Positions 17,306 to 25,647 of a DNA stretch of 32,093 nucleotides are shown in pieces. The stretch is from assembly GCA_002396385.1 (NCBI GenBank), contig DGTD01000071.1:1-32093 (forward strand). The letters are read 5' to 3'. The notes beneath the pieces were generated by a model that worked only from the letters and a program-made list of their open reading frames with translations, was not told the origin of the DNA and made no database searches. How positions within the stretch are numbered: the first letter of the stretch is position 1; each line of letters opens with the position of its first letter. Source of the stretch: Bacteroidales bacterium UBA4345 (lineage in GTDB: Bacteria; Bacteroidota; Bacteroidia; Bacteroidales; Paludibacteraceae). The translations under genes were made by a program, and so were the position numbers.

Positions 17306-17411
17306 AGGCAAAAAATTCCGTATTTTTATATAAATTGCCTTCCGAAACAAGAAGTTCGGACTAATTTTTGCAACAGAACAAACAAAACAACTCAACAAAT
17401 AAGGATTTAAT

Positions 17412-18275
17412 ATGAAAAACATCGTACTCAAAAGCGCATGTGCAGGCGCCATCTTATTGGCATCATATAGTTGCGACGAGGCTTCAACTGTCATTGACGC
17501 CATCACCGAAGATTCTGAAGTTGCTACCGGATTAAAATCAGCCCTTAGCGTAGGCATCGACACCGCAGCCACAAAGTTGCACCGGAAAGGTGGTTACCTG
17601 AACGACGCTGCAGTAAAGATTGGTATGCCGGAAGAAGCCGCCACCGCATTCAGTGCGGTACAGACATTGTCGAAAAACGAAACCTTCAGTACCATCTTGA
17701 ATGCTACAAATTCGAGCATTCCAGACGAGAATACTTTCATAGAACTGTTTAACGGGGCTGCAGAAGACGCTGCTCCAAAATCGGTCAGCATCTTCAAAAG
17801 CGCCATCACCAAGATGACCATCGGCGATGCCGAGAGCATCTTATTCGGCGAGGACAATGCTGCCACCACCTACCTCCACAACAACACCTCAACCCAGTTG
17901 CAGAGCGCATTTCACGATCCTGTAACCAATTCGCTGAACAGTGTGAAGGTGGCCGGTGTGACTACCACCTCGGCATGGTCGAAATTTGCGGAATACAACA
18001 ACAAACTCGCCAAAGTCATCGGCGACAAGAAAATCAAAGCCGGGCTTACTGTTGCAAAGTCTGCCGGTGTCATCTCCAGCAGCCAGTATACTAGTGTGCA
18101 GGCAGTGCAGGAAGTTAACACAGACCTTTCGGACTACATTACCGGCAGGGCGCTCGACGGACTGTTCACCAAAGTTGCCGACCAGGAATACCAGATACGC
18201 ACAAACGTTGACGCCCGTGTGAACGATGTGCTGAAAAAAGTGTTCGGCAGACTCGACACCAAGAAAAAAAGCTAA
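17412..18275 (+). CDS. DUF4197 lipoprotein
   Basis: A 287-residue lipoprotein of the DUF4197 family. The signal ends at lipobox ASYSC (Cys21). The family's conserved segments are visible: LKSALSVGIDTAATKL, GGYLNDAAVKIGMP, ELFNGAAEDAAPKSVSIFKSAI, DAESILFGEDNAATTYL, and a C-terminal DYITGRALDGLFTKVADQEYQIR with a final KKVFGRL. Function is unknown. Members are usually periplasmic or outer-membrane lipoproteins of about this length. No run of acidic residues follows the cysteine strongly enough to predict surface export (DEAS). It precedes comF by only 12 bp, so the two are probably co-transcribed. Confidence 0.88.
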   Translation: MKNIVLKSACAGAILLASYSCDEASTVIDAITEDSEVATGLKSALSVGIDTAATKLHRKGGYLNDAAVKIGMPEEAATAFSAVQTLSKNETFSTILNATNSSIPDENTFIELFNGAAEDAAPKSVSIFKSAITKMTIGDAESILFGEDNAATTYLHNNTSTQLQSAFHDPVTNSLNSVKVAGVTTTSAWSKFAEYNNKLAKVIGDKKIKAGLTVAKSAGVISSSQYTSVQAVQEVNTDLSDYITGRALDGLFTKVADQEYQIRTNVDARVNDVLKKVFGRLDTKKKS

Positions 18276-18287
18276 GGACAACACGGT

Positions 18288-18992
18288 ATGAAATTAGGGA
18301 GTTGGATAAAAGACACGCTGTCTGATTTCACCCAATTGTTCTACCCTAGGTTGTGTGTCTGTTGCGACAACGTGCTTGCCAGAGGCGAGCATTTAATCTG
18401 CCTCGACTGCCGCACCCGCCTTGCGTACACCCACCGGCACGAAGAAAAAGGAAACAGCTTCGAGCAACGTTTTTACGGGAGGGTAAAAGTGGAAATGGCG
18501 ACCACGTTTCTCTACTTCGAGAAAGGCAACCTGACGCAAAAACTGCTACACGGCATTAAATATCGCGGATTCAGCCAACTAGGCGAGGCGCTAGGCTACC
18601 AATTCGGCACCGAGCTAAAAGGCGGAAGGTGGGAAGACATTGACCTGCTAATACCAGTACCACTCCACCCCGACAAACTGAAAGTCCGCGGCTACAATCA
18701 GGCAGAGAGCATTGCCCGAGGCATAGGTCAGTCACTTGGCAAACCCGTAGTGACAGACGTCTTGTACAGAAAGACAGCGAACACTACGCAAACGAAAAAG
18801 ACCGCCGAGGAACGACGGGAAAACGTCAAAGACATTTTCTCCGCACACAACTTAGACAAAGTTGAAAACCGGCATATCGCTATCGTTGACGACGTCCTGA
18901 CCACAGGAGCCACCCTAGAAGCCTGCGCAAAGGCATTTAGTGGGGTAAACGTCAAAATCAGCATGATGGCGTTGGCTTCAGCCGAAAAATAA
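18288..18992 (+). CDS. comF: ComF family phosphoribosyltransferase-like protein
   Basis: A 234-residue ComF/GntX-type protein. An N-terminal zinc site (Cys23, Cys26, Cys38, Cys41, in LCVCCDN and ICLDC) precedes a PRTase-fold domain. Its PRPP-binding motif IAIVDDVLTTGATLEA contains Asp201 and Asp202. Family proteins are linked to DNA uptake in competent bacteria, although most are of uncertain role and no nucleobase is known as substrate here. Length is normal. It follows the DUF4197 lipoprotein gene by 12 bp. The downstream lipoprotein gene begins 44 bp later. No competence genes are nearby. Confidence 0.9.
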   Translation: MKLGSWIKDTLSDFTQLFYPRLCVCCDNVLARGEHLICLDCRTRLAYTHRHEEKGNSFEQRFYGRVKVEMATTFLYFEKGNLTQKLLHGIKYRGFSQLGEALGYQFGTELKGGRWEDIDLLIPVPLHPDKLKVRGYNQAESIARGIGQSLGKPVVTDVLYRKTANTTQTKKTAEERRENVKDIFSAHNLDKVENRHIAIVDDVLTTGATLEACAKAFSGVNVKISMMALASAEK

Positions 18993-19036
18993 AAGAATCA
19001 CAAACAAAATAATCAAATACTAAATTTTTCCAGAAA

Positions 19037-19450
19037 ATGAAAAAGAAACTATTAGCCCTCTTTTCAACAGCACTGCTCGTATTCGTAGGTTTCAACAACG
19101 TTGCATGCAGCGATGACGATGACGACGAGAACGGAGAAATCACCAAAATCGACACTGCAGACATTAAAACCGCTTTTGAGCAGGGTTCTGCCGACGGTAA
19201 GGCATATGCCGAAGCATACGAGAGCGTAAAAGAGAATGGCGTAACTTCGGTAAGCGGCATGTCCAGCATGACAAAGATGGTCAATTATGGCAAAAAATAC
19301 AAAAAGAACGAAAGCAAGAGCTACAAAGCCGGCTTCTTGGCTGCAGCCAACGGCATCGGTGACGCCGAAACCGTAGAAAACTTGCTCGAAAGTTCTTCAG
19401 TAAGCGCACTTTCAACCCTTCTTGAAGCTATTTTCTCGAAAGACGAATAA
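19037..19450 (+). CDS. Small acidic-tethered surface lipoprotein
   Basis: A 137-residue lipoprotein. Signal peptide with lipobox NVAC (Cys24), followed at once by SDDDDDE. This matches the S-(D/E)3 lipoprotein export signal described for Bacteroides and suggests surface exposure. The mature part is helical, with a FEQGSADGKAYAEAY segment (47-61) and a C-terminal unit (96-133) beginning YKAGFLAAANGIG. That unit resembles two segments of the lipoprotein encoded just downstream, so the pair may be paralogous. No known domain was recognised. A strong terminator follows the stop, so it is transcribed separately from its neighbour. Confidence 0.75.
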   Translation: MKKKLLALFSTALLVFVGFNNVACSDDDDDENGEITKIDTADIKTAFEQGSADGKAYAEAYESVKENGVTSVSGMSSMTKMVNYGKKYKKNESKSYKAGFLAAANGIGDAETVENLLESSSVSALSTLLEAIFSKDE

Positions 19451-19470
19451 CAGAACACTATCAGCGTTAG

Positions 19471-19509
19471 AAAAAGCCAGGCGCAACCGCACCTGGCTTT
19501 TTATTTTTT
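19471..19509 (+). terminator. Rho-independent terminator
   Basis: AAAAAGCCAGG (19471-19481) pairs perfectly with CCTGGCTTTTT (19492-19502) around a 10-nt loop and is followed by ATTTTTT. It lies 20 bp after the small lipoprotein stop. Confidence 0.9.
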
Positions 19510-19523
19510 AAAAAAAATGCGAT

Positions 19524-19559
19524 TTTGTGTATAACATATCACATAAAGTATTATATTTG
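19524..19559 (+). promoter_or_regulatory. Candidate promoter for the 334-residue lipoprotein
   Basis: TATATTTG (19552-19559) is a good -7 box, 44 bp before the ATG. The nearest TTTG (19524-19527) is 24 nt upstream, longer than usual, so the -33 element is uncertain. Confidence 0.45.
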
Positions 19560-19603
19560 AGGACTATATTTATAAAATAGGTCTAACTTAAAACCCATTC
19601 ACC

Positions 19604-20608
19604 ATGAAGAAAAGATTTTTTAGTATTCTAGCATTTGCCTCATTATTGAGTTTTTCGGTCTGCACACAAAGCTGTAGCGAAGACGATGACGAAAACACCC
19701 CTGAACAGAAAGTTCAGCAGATTTCATCACAAGAAGCAGCCGCAAACATTGCCAGCAGCATGTTCGACTATGTTGCAGCAGAAGAAAGCGGATTCGGAGA
19801 ATTGAACAAAACAAAGTCTGAAGAAGACCTTCTCAATATAAAGGCACAGATACAGAAAGTATTGGCTACCGGCAACTCTGAACAACAGGAACAGGTAGCA
19901 CGCTTCGTTGCCGATGCTACAGGACTCGAACTTACGACCGTAGGCGATTTGTTTGGCGACACCAATGCGGGAACCAGCGGTATAGCATCTATTATAAACG
20001 GACTTTCTGACGAAGAGAAGCAGTCGGTCATCACTAACGCTTCGCAATATATGAAGGGCTACGAAGACGGCAAAGATTTAGCCGCAGCCTATGCGATTCT
20101 GATTAACGATGCCAGCACCCAGGAAGAAAAGAACGCCGCCCTCGATGTTTTGGAAAAAGACATCAAGGAACATTACCAGACGAGCAACGACAACATCTAC
20201 AAAAGCACCTATGTAAAAGCGACGGCCATTGCCACTGGTTTGGGTGAGACGCTGGTAAAACAAATTCTGGATTCCGAGCATCCGAAAGAAACTGCTATGA
20301 TTGCATTCGGCATTGAATTGGAAGGCGGACAAACCGCAGAACAAGGTACTGCCGATGCCGAGAAAGCAACAAAAGTGCTCGACTCGCTTAAGGGCAAGAC
20401 TTTAGGCGAAATCATCAACAACGCAGAAACATTACAGCAGATAGGCACTTACAAGGAAGCCTACCGCAACGGTACCGACGAATACAAGGATTCCTTCAAG
20501 CAAGGTCTGCTCAGCAACGGTGTTTCACCAGCATTGGTCGACATGTTCGACTCAGAGGAAGACGTCAATGCAGCCACTGTTATGGCATTGCTTGGCATCT
20601 CGCTCTAA
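19604..20608 (+). CDS. Acidic-tethered surface lipoprotein with internal repeats
   Basis: A 334-residue lipoprotein. Signal with lipobox TQSC (Cys24), followed by SEDDDEN, again an S-(D/E)3-type surface export signal. The mature protein looks entirely helical. Residues 149-163 (YMKGYEDGKDLAAAY) resemble the FEQG..DGK..AEAY segment of the upstream lipoprotein. Two segments, 199-238 (YKSTYVKATAIATGLG...) and 294-334 (YKDSFKQGLLSNGV...), resemble each other and the C-terminal unit of that protein, suggesting a repeated helical module. I recognise no named domain. It has its own candidate promoter and a terminator on each side, so it is likely monocistronic. Confidence 0.8.
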   Translation: MKKRFFSILAFASLLSFSVCTQSCSEDDDENTPEQKVQQISSQEAAANIASSMFDYVAAEESGFGELNKTKSEEDLLNIKAQIQKVLATGNSEQQEQVARFVADATGLELTTVGDLFGDTNAGTSGIASIINGLSDEEKQSVITNASQYMKGYEDGKDLAAAYAILINDASTQEEKNAALDVLEKDIKEHYQTSNDNIYKSTYVKATAIATGLGETLVKQILDSEHPKETAMIAFGIELEGGQTAEQGTADAEKATKVLDSLKGKTLGEIINNAETLQQIGTYKEAYRNGTDEYKDSFKQGLLSNGVSPALVDMFDSEEDVNAATVMALLGISL

Positions 20609-20640
20609 CGGGAAAAGACAACCAAACTCTTGTTCAAAAT

Positions 20641-20675
20641 AAAGTGCAGGGCATTACCCCTGCACTTTTTTGTTT
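20641..20675 (+). terminator. Rho-independent terminator before dnaG
   Basis: AAAGTGCAGGG (20641-20651) pairs with CCCTGCACTTT (20658-20668) around a 6-nt loop, followed by TTTGTTTT. It ends transcription of the lipoprotein gene and lies immediately before the dnaG promoter box. Confidence 0.9.
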
Positions 20676-20679
20676 TGTT

Positions 20680-20687
20680 TATCTTTG
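20680..20687 (+). promoter_or_regulatory. -7 box almost touching the dnaG start
   Basis: TATCTTTG matches the Bacteroidota -7 consensus and ends 4 nt before the dnaG ATG at 20692. If used, the transcript would be leaderless or nearly so. No matching TTTG is seen 19-21 nt upstream, where the terminator stem lies. Confidence 0.45.
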
Positions 20688-20691
20688 CACT

Positions 20692-22767
20692 ATGATTGAT
20701 TCGAAGACCATAGAAGCGATAAAGGCTCGTGCAGAGATTAAAGACGTAGTTGAAGACTACCTGACACTGCAACGCCGGGGTGTCAACTATGTGGGCCTTT
20801 GTCCGTTCCACGACGACAAGCGCCCGTCGTTCTATGTGTCGCCGAGCAAAAACTTCTGTCACTGTTTCGTTTGCGGCAATGGCGGCAACCCAATCAGCTT
20901 CATAATGAACATCGAGAATGTGAGTTACATTGAAGCCATAAAGATTTTGGGTAAAAAATACCACATCGAGGTAGAAGACAAAGAGATGTCGGCCGAAGAC
21001 CGGCAGAAATACAACGAGCGCGAAAGCCTCATCCACGCCAACGAGTGGCTGAACCAGCACTTTATAAAGAACCTGCATGAGACCAACGAGGGTCAGCAGA
21101 TAGGTATGACCTACTTTATGCAGAAACGGCGCTTCCGCCAAGACATTATCAGCAAATTCCAGTTAGGCTATGCCTTGAAAGAGCGTGACCATTACACAAA
21201 AGAGGCCGCACAAAAGGGTGTCAAAACAGAGTATTTGGTCAAACTTGGTGCATCGATACCCCACGAAGGCGGACCGACGACCGACCGTTTTGCCAGCCGT
21301 GCCATCTTCCCCATCCATTCCATTTCGGGCCAAGTCATAGCATTCGGAGGGCGTACATTACGTGCCGACGACCCCGTCAAATACCAGAACTCGCCAGAAA
21401 GCGACATCTACCAGAAGAGGTTTGCCCTTTACGGACTGTTCTTTGCAAAAAAAGCGATACAAAAAGAGAAGAAGTGCTACATCAGCGAAGGCTACTGCGA
21501 CGTCATTTCAATGGTGCAGGCGGGCATTGAGAATATTGTGGCACCGTGCGGAACAGCCCTGACCACCGAGCAGATAAGGTTGCTGAAACGCGTCATTCCG
21601 TCGGTCGGTGGAGAAGACAGCGAAGAGAAGCACGTGACCATGATGTACGACGGAGACAATGCCGGAGTGCACGCCGCACTGAAGAACGGCAAACTGTTAC
21701 TTGAACAAGGGCTTTTCGTACACGTGGTCATACTACCACCAGACGACGACCCCGACACATTCGCCCAAAACCATAGCGGTGACGAGGTCAAGCAGTTCCT
21801 CACAGATAACGAACAAGACTATGTGCTGTTCTTTGCCCAGCACTTCGGTCCTGAAATAGCCAAAAATCCGCTGGCCAAAGCCAGCGCCATTATGGAGACG
21901 GCATCGACCATTGCCGCCATCCCCGACAAAATACGCCGTTCGGTCTACATACAAGAGTGCAGCCGTTTGCTCGACGCAAACGAGGCGGCCCTGACCGAGC
22001 AAGTGGGCGAACTACGCAAGAAGAAACTGCTGGAGAGTTACAACAAGCAGCCCAAAGGAGAAGAAAAGGAGACGGTCACAACATCCGCAACCAACGACAA
22101 CGGTGTTGCACCCCAGACAGCCAGCAGCACAGCCACACCCGACGGGGGCAATGTCGTCGAAGACATACCCATTGAGGCGCTAATTCCTTCCGGACTACAG
22201 CTCCCAAGCGGCCAACTTGCCGAACCGGAGATTACAAACCCCATAGAAATGCCCGTTTCGCCGTACGAGCCCTACGAGCGCAGCATTGTCCACTATCTGT
22301 TGAAGAACGGGAACGACATTTTGTTTCAGTTAGAGGGAGAGAACGGAAATAAAGAGAAAATCACCGTGTCACAATTCATCCTGTTGCTAATAATGGAGAC
22401 GGACGACATCGACTTTCGGAACCCGATATACCAACGCATCAAGAAAGACATACTGGAACATATGAACGATGCCCAATACCTTACGCAAGGACATTTCTTG
22501 AACAGCAACGACATAGAGGTAAGCAAAGTGGCCAGTGAGTTGCTTATGGACCCCCTATACCCCGACGTTGAAGACGAACTGATTCTAAAGGTTCCACGTG
22601 TGATGTACGACTTACAAAGTCAAATAGTTAAAGACGAGATAAGCCAAAAGGAGAAAGACATGCTCACCGATCAAGACCAAAAGTCGAGAGTTGACAAGAT
22701 GAAGGAATACATTATTCTAAAAAACATCTACCGCAAGATATCCGACCAACGAGGTAATGTGATGTGA
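20692..22767 (+). CDS. dnaG: DNA primase DnaG
   Basis: A 691-residue primase that lays RNA primers at the replication fork. The N-terminal zinc finger is CHC2 type (Cys37, His40, Cys58, Cys61). The catalytic TOPRIM region contains Glu266 (SEGYCD) and the metal-binding DGDNAG (Asp320 and Asp322). A Ser/Thr/Pro-rich linker (about 455-510) leads to the C-terminal helicase-interacting region. The start is set at the ATG in MIDSKTIEAI, which aligns with family N-termini; an upstream GTG at 20644 lies inside the terminator hairpin and is rejected. It converges on the sensor kinase gene, with 15 bp between the stop codons. A -7 box lies 4 nt before the ATG. Confidence 0.97.
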   Translation: MIDSKTIEAIKARAEIKDVVEDYLTLQRRGVNYVGLCPFHDDKRPSFYVSPSKNFCHCFVCGNGGNPISFIMNIENVSYIEAIKILGKKYHIEVEDKEMSAEDRQKYNERESLIHANEWLNQHFIKNLHETNEGQQIGMTYFMQKRRFRQDIISKFQLGYALKERDHYTKEAAQKGVKTEYLVKLGASIPHEGGPTTDRFASRAIFPIHSISGQVIAFGGRTLRADDPVKYQNSPESDIYQKRFALYGLFFAKKAIQKEKKCYISEGYCDVISMVQAGIENIVAPCGTALTTEQIRLLKRVIPSVGGEDSEEKHVTMMYDGDNAGVHAALKNGKLLLEQGLFVHVVILPPDDDPDTFAQNHSGDEVKQFLTDNEQDYVLFFAQHFGPEIAKNPLAKASAIMETASTIAAIPDKIRRSVYIQECSRLLDANEAALTEQVGELRKKKLLESYNKQPKGEEKETVTTSATNDNGVAPQTASSTATPDGGNVVEDIPIEALIPSGLQLPSGQLAEPEITNPIEMPVSPYEPYERSIVHYLLKNGNDILFQLEGENGNKEKITVSQFILLLIMETDDIDFRNPIYQRIKKDILEHMNDAQYLTQGHFLNSNDIEVSKVASELLMDPLYPDVEDELILKVPRVMYDLQSQIVKDEISQKEKDMLTDQDQKSRVDKMKEYIILKNIYRKISDQRGNVM

Positions 22768-22782
22768 GAAGAGAGAAGTTCC

Positions 22783-23958
22783 CTACCCCTCGGCAGGCAG
22801 TTTCAGCAAAATACGAAACGTGGTACCCTTACCGATTTCCGACTGTTTGACAAAAATGGAGCCGTGATGGTAGTCCTCCACAATACGTTTCACTAACGAC
22901 AAGCCAAGGCCCCATCCTCTTTTTTTTGTAGTAAAGCCCGGCTGGAACACCGTCTTGAATTTCGACTTGGGTATACCCTTTCCCGTATCGGTAAAATCGA
23001 GGCAGAGTTTGTTTTCTTGCAGGGAGACGTCGACAGATATGCTGCCACGGCCTTCCATAGCATCGACCGCATTCTTGCACAAATTTTCGCAAACCCATTC
23101 GAACAAAGGCACACACAGTAGCAAATTTACCGGTCCTTCGGTTTTGTAATTCGTAGATATCAACACTTTGGAAGAGACCCTGCGCCGCATATAGGCAAGT
23201 GTGTTTTCAAGCACATCGTTCAAGCAAGCCAACTTCAGTTCGGGGATAGACCCCACTTTCGAGAAGCGGTCGGCAATGGTTTGCAGACGGGTCACATCCT
23301 TTTCCATTTCAGGAATCAGTTCAGGGGCGATATTCTGCACCTTCATCAGTTCAACCCACGCCATCAACGACGAGATAGGCGTACCCAACTGATGAGCCGT
23401 CTCTTTAGATAGTCCGGCCCAAACTTTGTCTTGTTCGGCACGTTTTGCCAGTGTAAAGAAGAACAGCACCGCCAAAAAGAAGATAAGTATCACCCCCCAC
23501 TGGATGTACGGATAGTAAGACAGCCGTTTCAACACCAACGAGTTATCGTAATAGATATATTGCCGTGTGTCGTGGTCGATTGCTATAACAATAGGGTCGT
23601 GCAAATCGGCAAAAGCAGCCTGTTTTTCAAGCCAGAAGAGTTGGGCCTCGTCTGGCTTCATCGACTGCGGCACAACTATATTACGGGCACCGACAAACCG
23701 GTTGTTCTGGTCGAGAATAAAGCAGGGGATGGTTGTATTGTCTTCAATAACCCTCAGCAGGAAATCGAAGTCTGTAACATCGCCCACAGACGCCACCTTG
23801 CGGGTAGCCTCGGCCCAAAGAGTCATCTTGCGTTCTTCCTCCTGCGCCACACTCTTTACCAATCCATTCGTAAAGTAGGTGGAAATGGCCACAATAACCA
23901 AAGCCAGGAAGGCGAACAAGTATTTAACCTTTGCAAAATTCTCGAAAGTGATATGCAT
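22783..23958 (-). CDS. Membrane sensor histidine kinase (orphan)
   Basis: A 391-residue histidine kinase. Two membrane helices (about 13-31 and 152-171) flank a roughly 120-residue periplasmic sensor with no recognised fold. The HisKA domain follows, with phospho-acceptor His189 in the unusual H-box KETAHQLGTPISSL. A HATPase_c domain carries DTGKGIPKSKF, GLGLSLVKRIV and GKGTTFRI. The HQLGTP H-box is seen in a group of Bacteroidota and flavobacterial kinases. No response regulator is adjacent, so its partner must be encoded elsewhere. It begins 9 bp after rsgA and is probably co-transcribed with it. The stimulus is unknown. Confidence 0.9.
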   Translation of the reverse strand: MHITFENFAKVKYLFAFLALVIVAISTYFTNGLVKSVAQEEERKMTLWAEATRKVASVGDVTDFDFLLRVIEDNTTIPCFILDQNNRFVGARNIVVPQSMKPDEAQLFWLEKQAAFADLHDPIVIAIDHDTRQYIYYDNSLVLKRLSYYPYIQWGVILIFFLAVLFFFTLAKRAEQDKVWAGLSKETAHQLGTPISSLMAWVELMKVQNIAPELIPEMEKDVTRLQTIADRFSKVGSIPELKLACLNDVLENTLAYMRRRVSSKVLISTNYKTEGPVNLLLCVPLFEWVCENLCKNAVDAMEGRGSISVDVSLQENKLCLDFTDTGKGIPKSKFKTVFQPGFTTKKRGWGLGLSLVKRIVEDYHHGSIFVKQSEIGKGTTFRILLKLPAEG

Positions 23959-23967
23959 AAGCGTCAG

Positions 23968-24891
23968 TTAACGGTATTTAGCGTCGTTCTCGTCATCCAT
24001 TATACTAAGATAGCTATTATAGCGCGATTCGCTAATATAGTGCTCTTCAACCGCCTTCAGCACCGCGCAGCCAGGTTCGTGGGTATGCGTACAGTTTCCG
24101 AAACGGCAGTCGGAAGAAAAACGGAAAATATCGGGAAAATAGTGCCCCACCTCTTCTTTCTTGAAATCGATAGTTCCGAAACCACGGATACCCGGTGTGT
24201 CGACAATAAAACTGTCTGGTGCGATCTCGAACATTTCAGAGAAGGTCGTGGTGTGCATACCCGCATCGTGGACATCAGACAAGTCGCCAATACGCGCCTT
24301 GAAATCGGGATTAATGGCATTCACGAGCGAAGACTTACCGACACCGGAGTTACCCGAAAGCAGGGTTATTTTATTTTTCAGGAGTTCGGCCACTTCGGCC
24401 ACCCCCTCGCCAGTTTTAGCCGACACCACATAGCACGGATAACCAATCTGCTCGTAGAGGCGCACCAAATTGTCCATATACGTCCTCTCGTCATCGTCGT
24501 AGAGGTCCACCTTGTTGATGAGCAACATGCCCGGCACACTGTAGGCCTCGCAAGTAGCCAGAAAACGGTCGATGAACACGGTAGAAGTGACCGGATGGTT
24601 GATGGTGACCACCAGCATAGCCGCATCGAGATTCGAAGCTATGATGTGCAACTGTTTCGAAAGGTTCGCCGGACGGCGCACAATATAGTTACGGCGAGGC
24701 AGAAGCTTTGTGATGAGGCAGTCTTCCGCCGACCGGACGTCAAATTCCACATTATCGCCGACTGCGATAGGATTGGTACTCTTAATACCCTGCATGCGGA
24801 AATTGCCCTTCAAGTGGCAGTCGAAAACCTGCTTGTCTGCCGTCCGCACCAAGTAGGAGTTACCCGTATTTTTTACAACTAGTCCTTCCAT
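23968..24891 (-). CDS. rsgA: Ribosome small subunit GTPase RsgA
   Basis: A 307-residue circularly permuted GTPase that checks late 30S subunit maturation. An N-terminal OB domain (MEGLVVKNTGNSYLV onward) is followed by the G-domain in permuted order: G4 LLINKVDLYDD, then G1 GNSGVGKSSLVN, then G3 DTPGIRGFG. The C-terminal zinc knuckle is CRFGNCTHTHEPGC. The start is placed at the ATG at 24891. The earlier ATG at 24930 lies inside the loop of the frr terminator and would add 13 residues unlike the family. The sensor kinase gene follows 9 bp downstream. A TATTTTTG box at 24902-24895 lies just upstream and overlaps the frr terminator's U-rich tail. Confidence 0.95.
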   Translation of the reverse strand: MEGLVVKNTGNSYLVRTADKQVFDCHLKGNFRMQGIKSTNPIAVGDNVEFDVRSAEDCLITKLLPRRNYIVRRPANLSKQLHIIASNLDAAMLVVTINHPVTSTVFIDRFLATCEAYSVPGMLLINKVDLYDDDERTYMDNLVRLYEQIGYPCYVVSAKTGEGVAEVAELLKNKITLLSGNSGVGKSSLVNAINPDFKARIGDLSDVHDAGMHTTTFSEMFEIAPDSFIVDTPGIRGFGTIDFKKEEVGHYFPDIFRFSSDCRFGNCTHTHEPGCAVLKAVEEHYISESRYNSYLSIMDDENDAKYR

Positions 24892-24895
24892 AATC

Positions 24896-24945
24896 AAAAA
24901 TAAAGAACGCAGAACAGCATCGGTAGCCACCGACCCTGTTCTGCG
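24896..24945 (-). terminator. frr terminator overlapping the rsgA promoter region
   Basis: On the minus strand CGCAGAACAG (24945-24936) pairs with CTGTTCTGCG (24917-24908), with a nested CGGT/ACCG stem. The U-rich tail TTCTTTATTTTTG ends just before the rsgA ATG at 24891. The tail includes TATTTTTG, a possible rsgA -7 box. Confidence 0.75.
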
Positions 24946-24977
24946 GTACTTCTTCTAAAGAACAACCATCAGAAAGA

Positions 24978-25538
24978 TTAGACGGTCATGATTTCCTTTT
25001 CTTTAACAGCGAAAGCGTCATCCACCATCTTGATGTACTTGTCGTGCAATTTCTGCACCTTGTCTTCCGCATCCTTCTCAGCATCTTCAGCCAAGCCGTT
25101 CTTGATTTCCTTTTTCAAGCCATCAATAGCATCGCGACGGGCATTACGCACAGCCACCTTGGCATTTTCAGCCTCGGCTTTCACCTGCTTAACCAACTGC
25201 TTACGACGGTCCTCGGTGAGCGGAGGAATGCTCAAGCGGATGATTTCGCCGTTGTTTTCAGGGGTGATACCAATTTCAGAAGCGAGAATGGCCTTTTCAA
25301 TAGCAGGCAACATTTTCTTTTCCCAAGGCTGGATTGCGATGGTACGTGCATCGGGAGTTGTGATATTAGCGACACCAGAAAGCGGAGTCATGCTGCCATA
25401 ATAATCGAGGTGAATAGGTTCGAGGATGCGAACATTTGCCTTACCCGCACGGATGTGTGCAAAAGCATCGTCGAGATGAGAGAGCGCACCATCCATCTTG
25501 GTTTGCGCATTTTTATAGAAGCTTTCTACGTCTGCCAT
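24978..25538 (-). CDS. frr: Ribosome recycling factor Frr
   Basis: A 186-residue protein that, with EF-G, splits the post-termination ribosome. Length and sequence are typical: residues begin [15 protein letters not shown]. Conserved segments include [48 protein letters not shown] and the C-terminal coiled coil ending KEKEIMTV. The start at 25538 matches family length; an upstream ATG at 25607 lies in the promoter and would add 23 residues. The promoter is good (see separate entry). A terminator hairpin separates it from rsgA downstream. The plus-strand ATPase gene diverges from it. Confidence 0.97.
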   Translation of the reverse strand: MADVESFYKNAQTKMDGALSHLDDAFAHIRAGKANVRILEPIHLDYYGSMTPLSGVANITTPDARTIAIQPWEKKMLPAIEKAILASEIGITPENNGEIIRLSIPPLTEDRRKQLVKQVKAEAENAKVAVRNARRDAIDGLKKEIKNGLAEDAEKDAEDKVQKLHDKYIKMVDDAFAVKEKEIMTV

Positions 25539-25576
25539 AGTCTTATTTATATCTTGAATGTTTTTATTAAGTTGCA

Positions 25577-25608
25577 CAAAAATAGCAGAAAAAAAGGAAT
25601 TACACAAA
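25577..25608 (-). promoter_or_regulatory. Promoter for frr
   Basis: On the minus strand TTTG (25608-25605), a 20-nt spacer and TATTTTTG (25584-25577) fit the Bacteroidota -33/-7 consensus closely. The box ends 38 bp before the frr ATG. Confidence 0.75.
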
Positions 25609-25636
25609 AAGGGACTTTATCGTCTTCGTTTTTTTG

Positions 25637-25644
25637 TATTTTTG
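25637..25644 (+). promoter_or_regulatory. -7 box for the COG1672 ATPase gene
   Basis: TATTTTTG on the plus strand, 61 bp before the ATG at 25706. No convincing TTTG is seen 19-21 nt upstream. It is back-to-back with the frr promoter. Confidence 0.45.
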
Positions 25645-25647
25645 TAG

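Noticed and set aside
17306..17352. AAGGCAA/TTGCCTT inverted repeat after lolD as a terminator
   Set aside because: The arms are only 7 bp, the loop is over 20 nt and no U-tract follows.
20644..20691. Upstream GTG start for dnaG
   Set aside because: The GTG lies inside the terminator stem, the added residues are unlike DnaG, and the -7 box lies downstream of it.
23431..24882. A 483-codon open frame on the plus strand
   Set aside because: It runs antisense across both the sensor kinase and rsgA genes and their junction, with no family resemblance; a shadow of the true genes.
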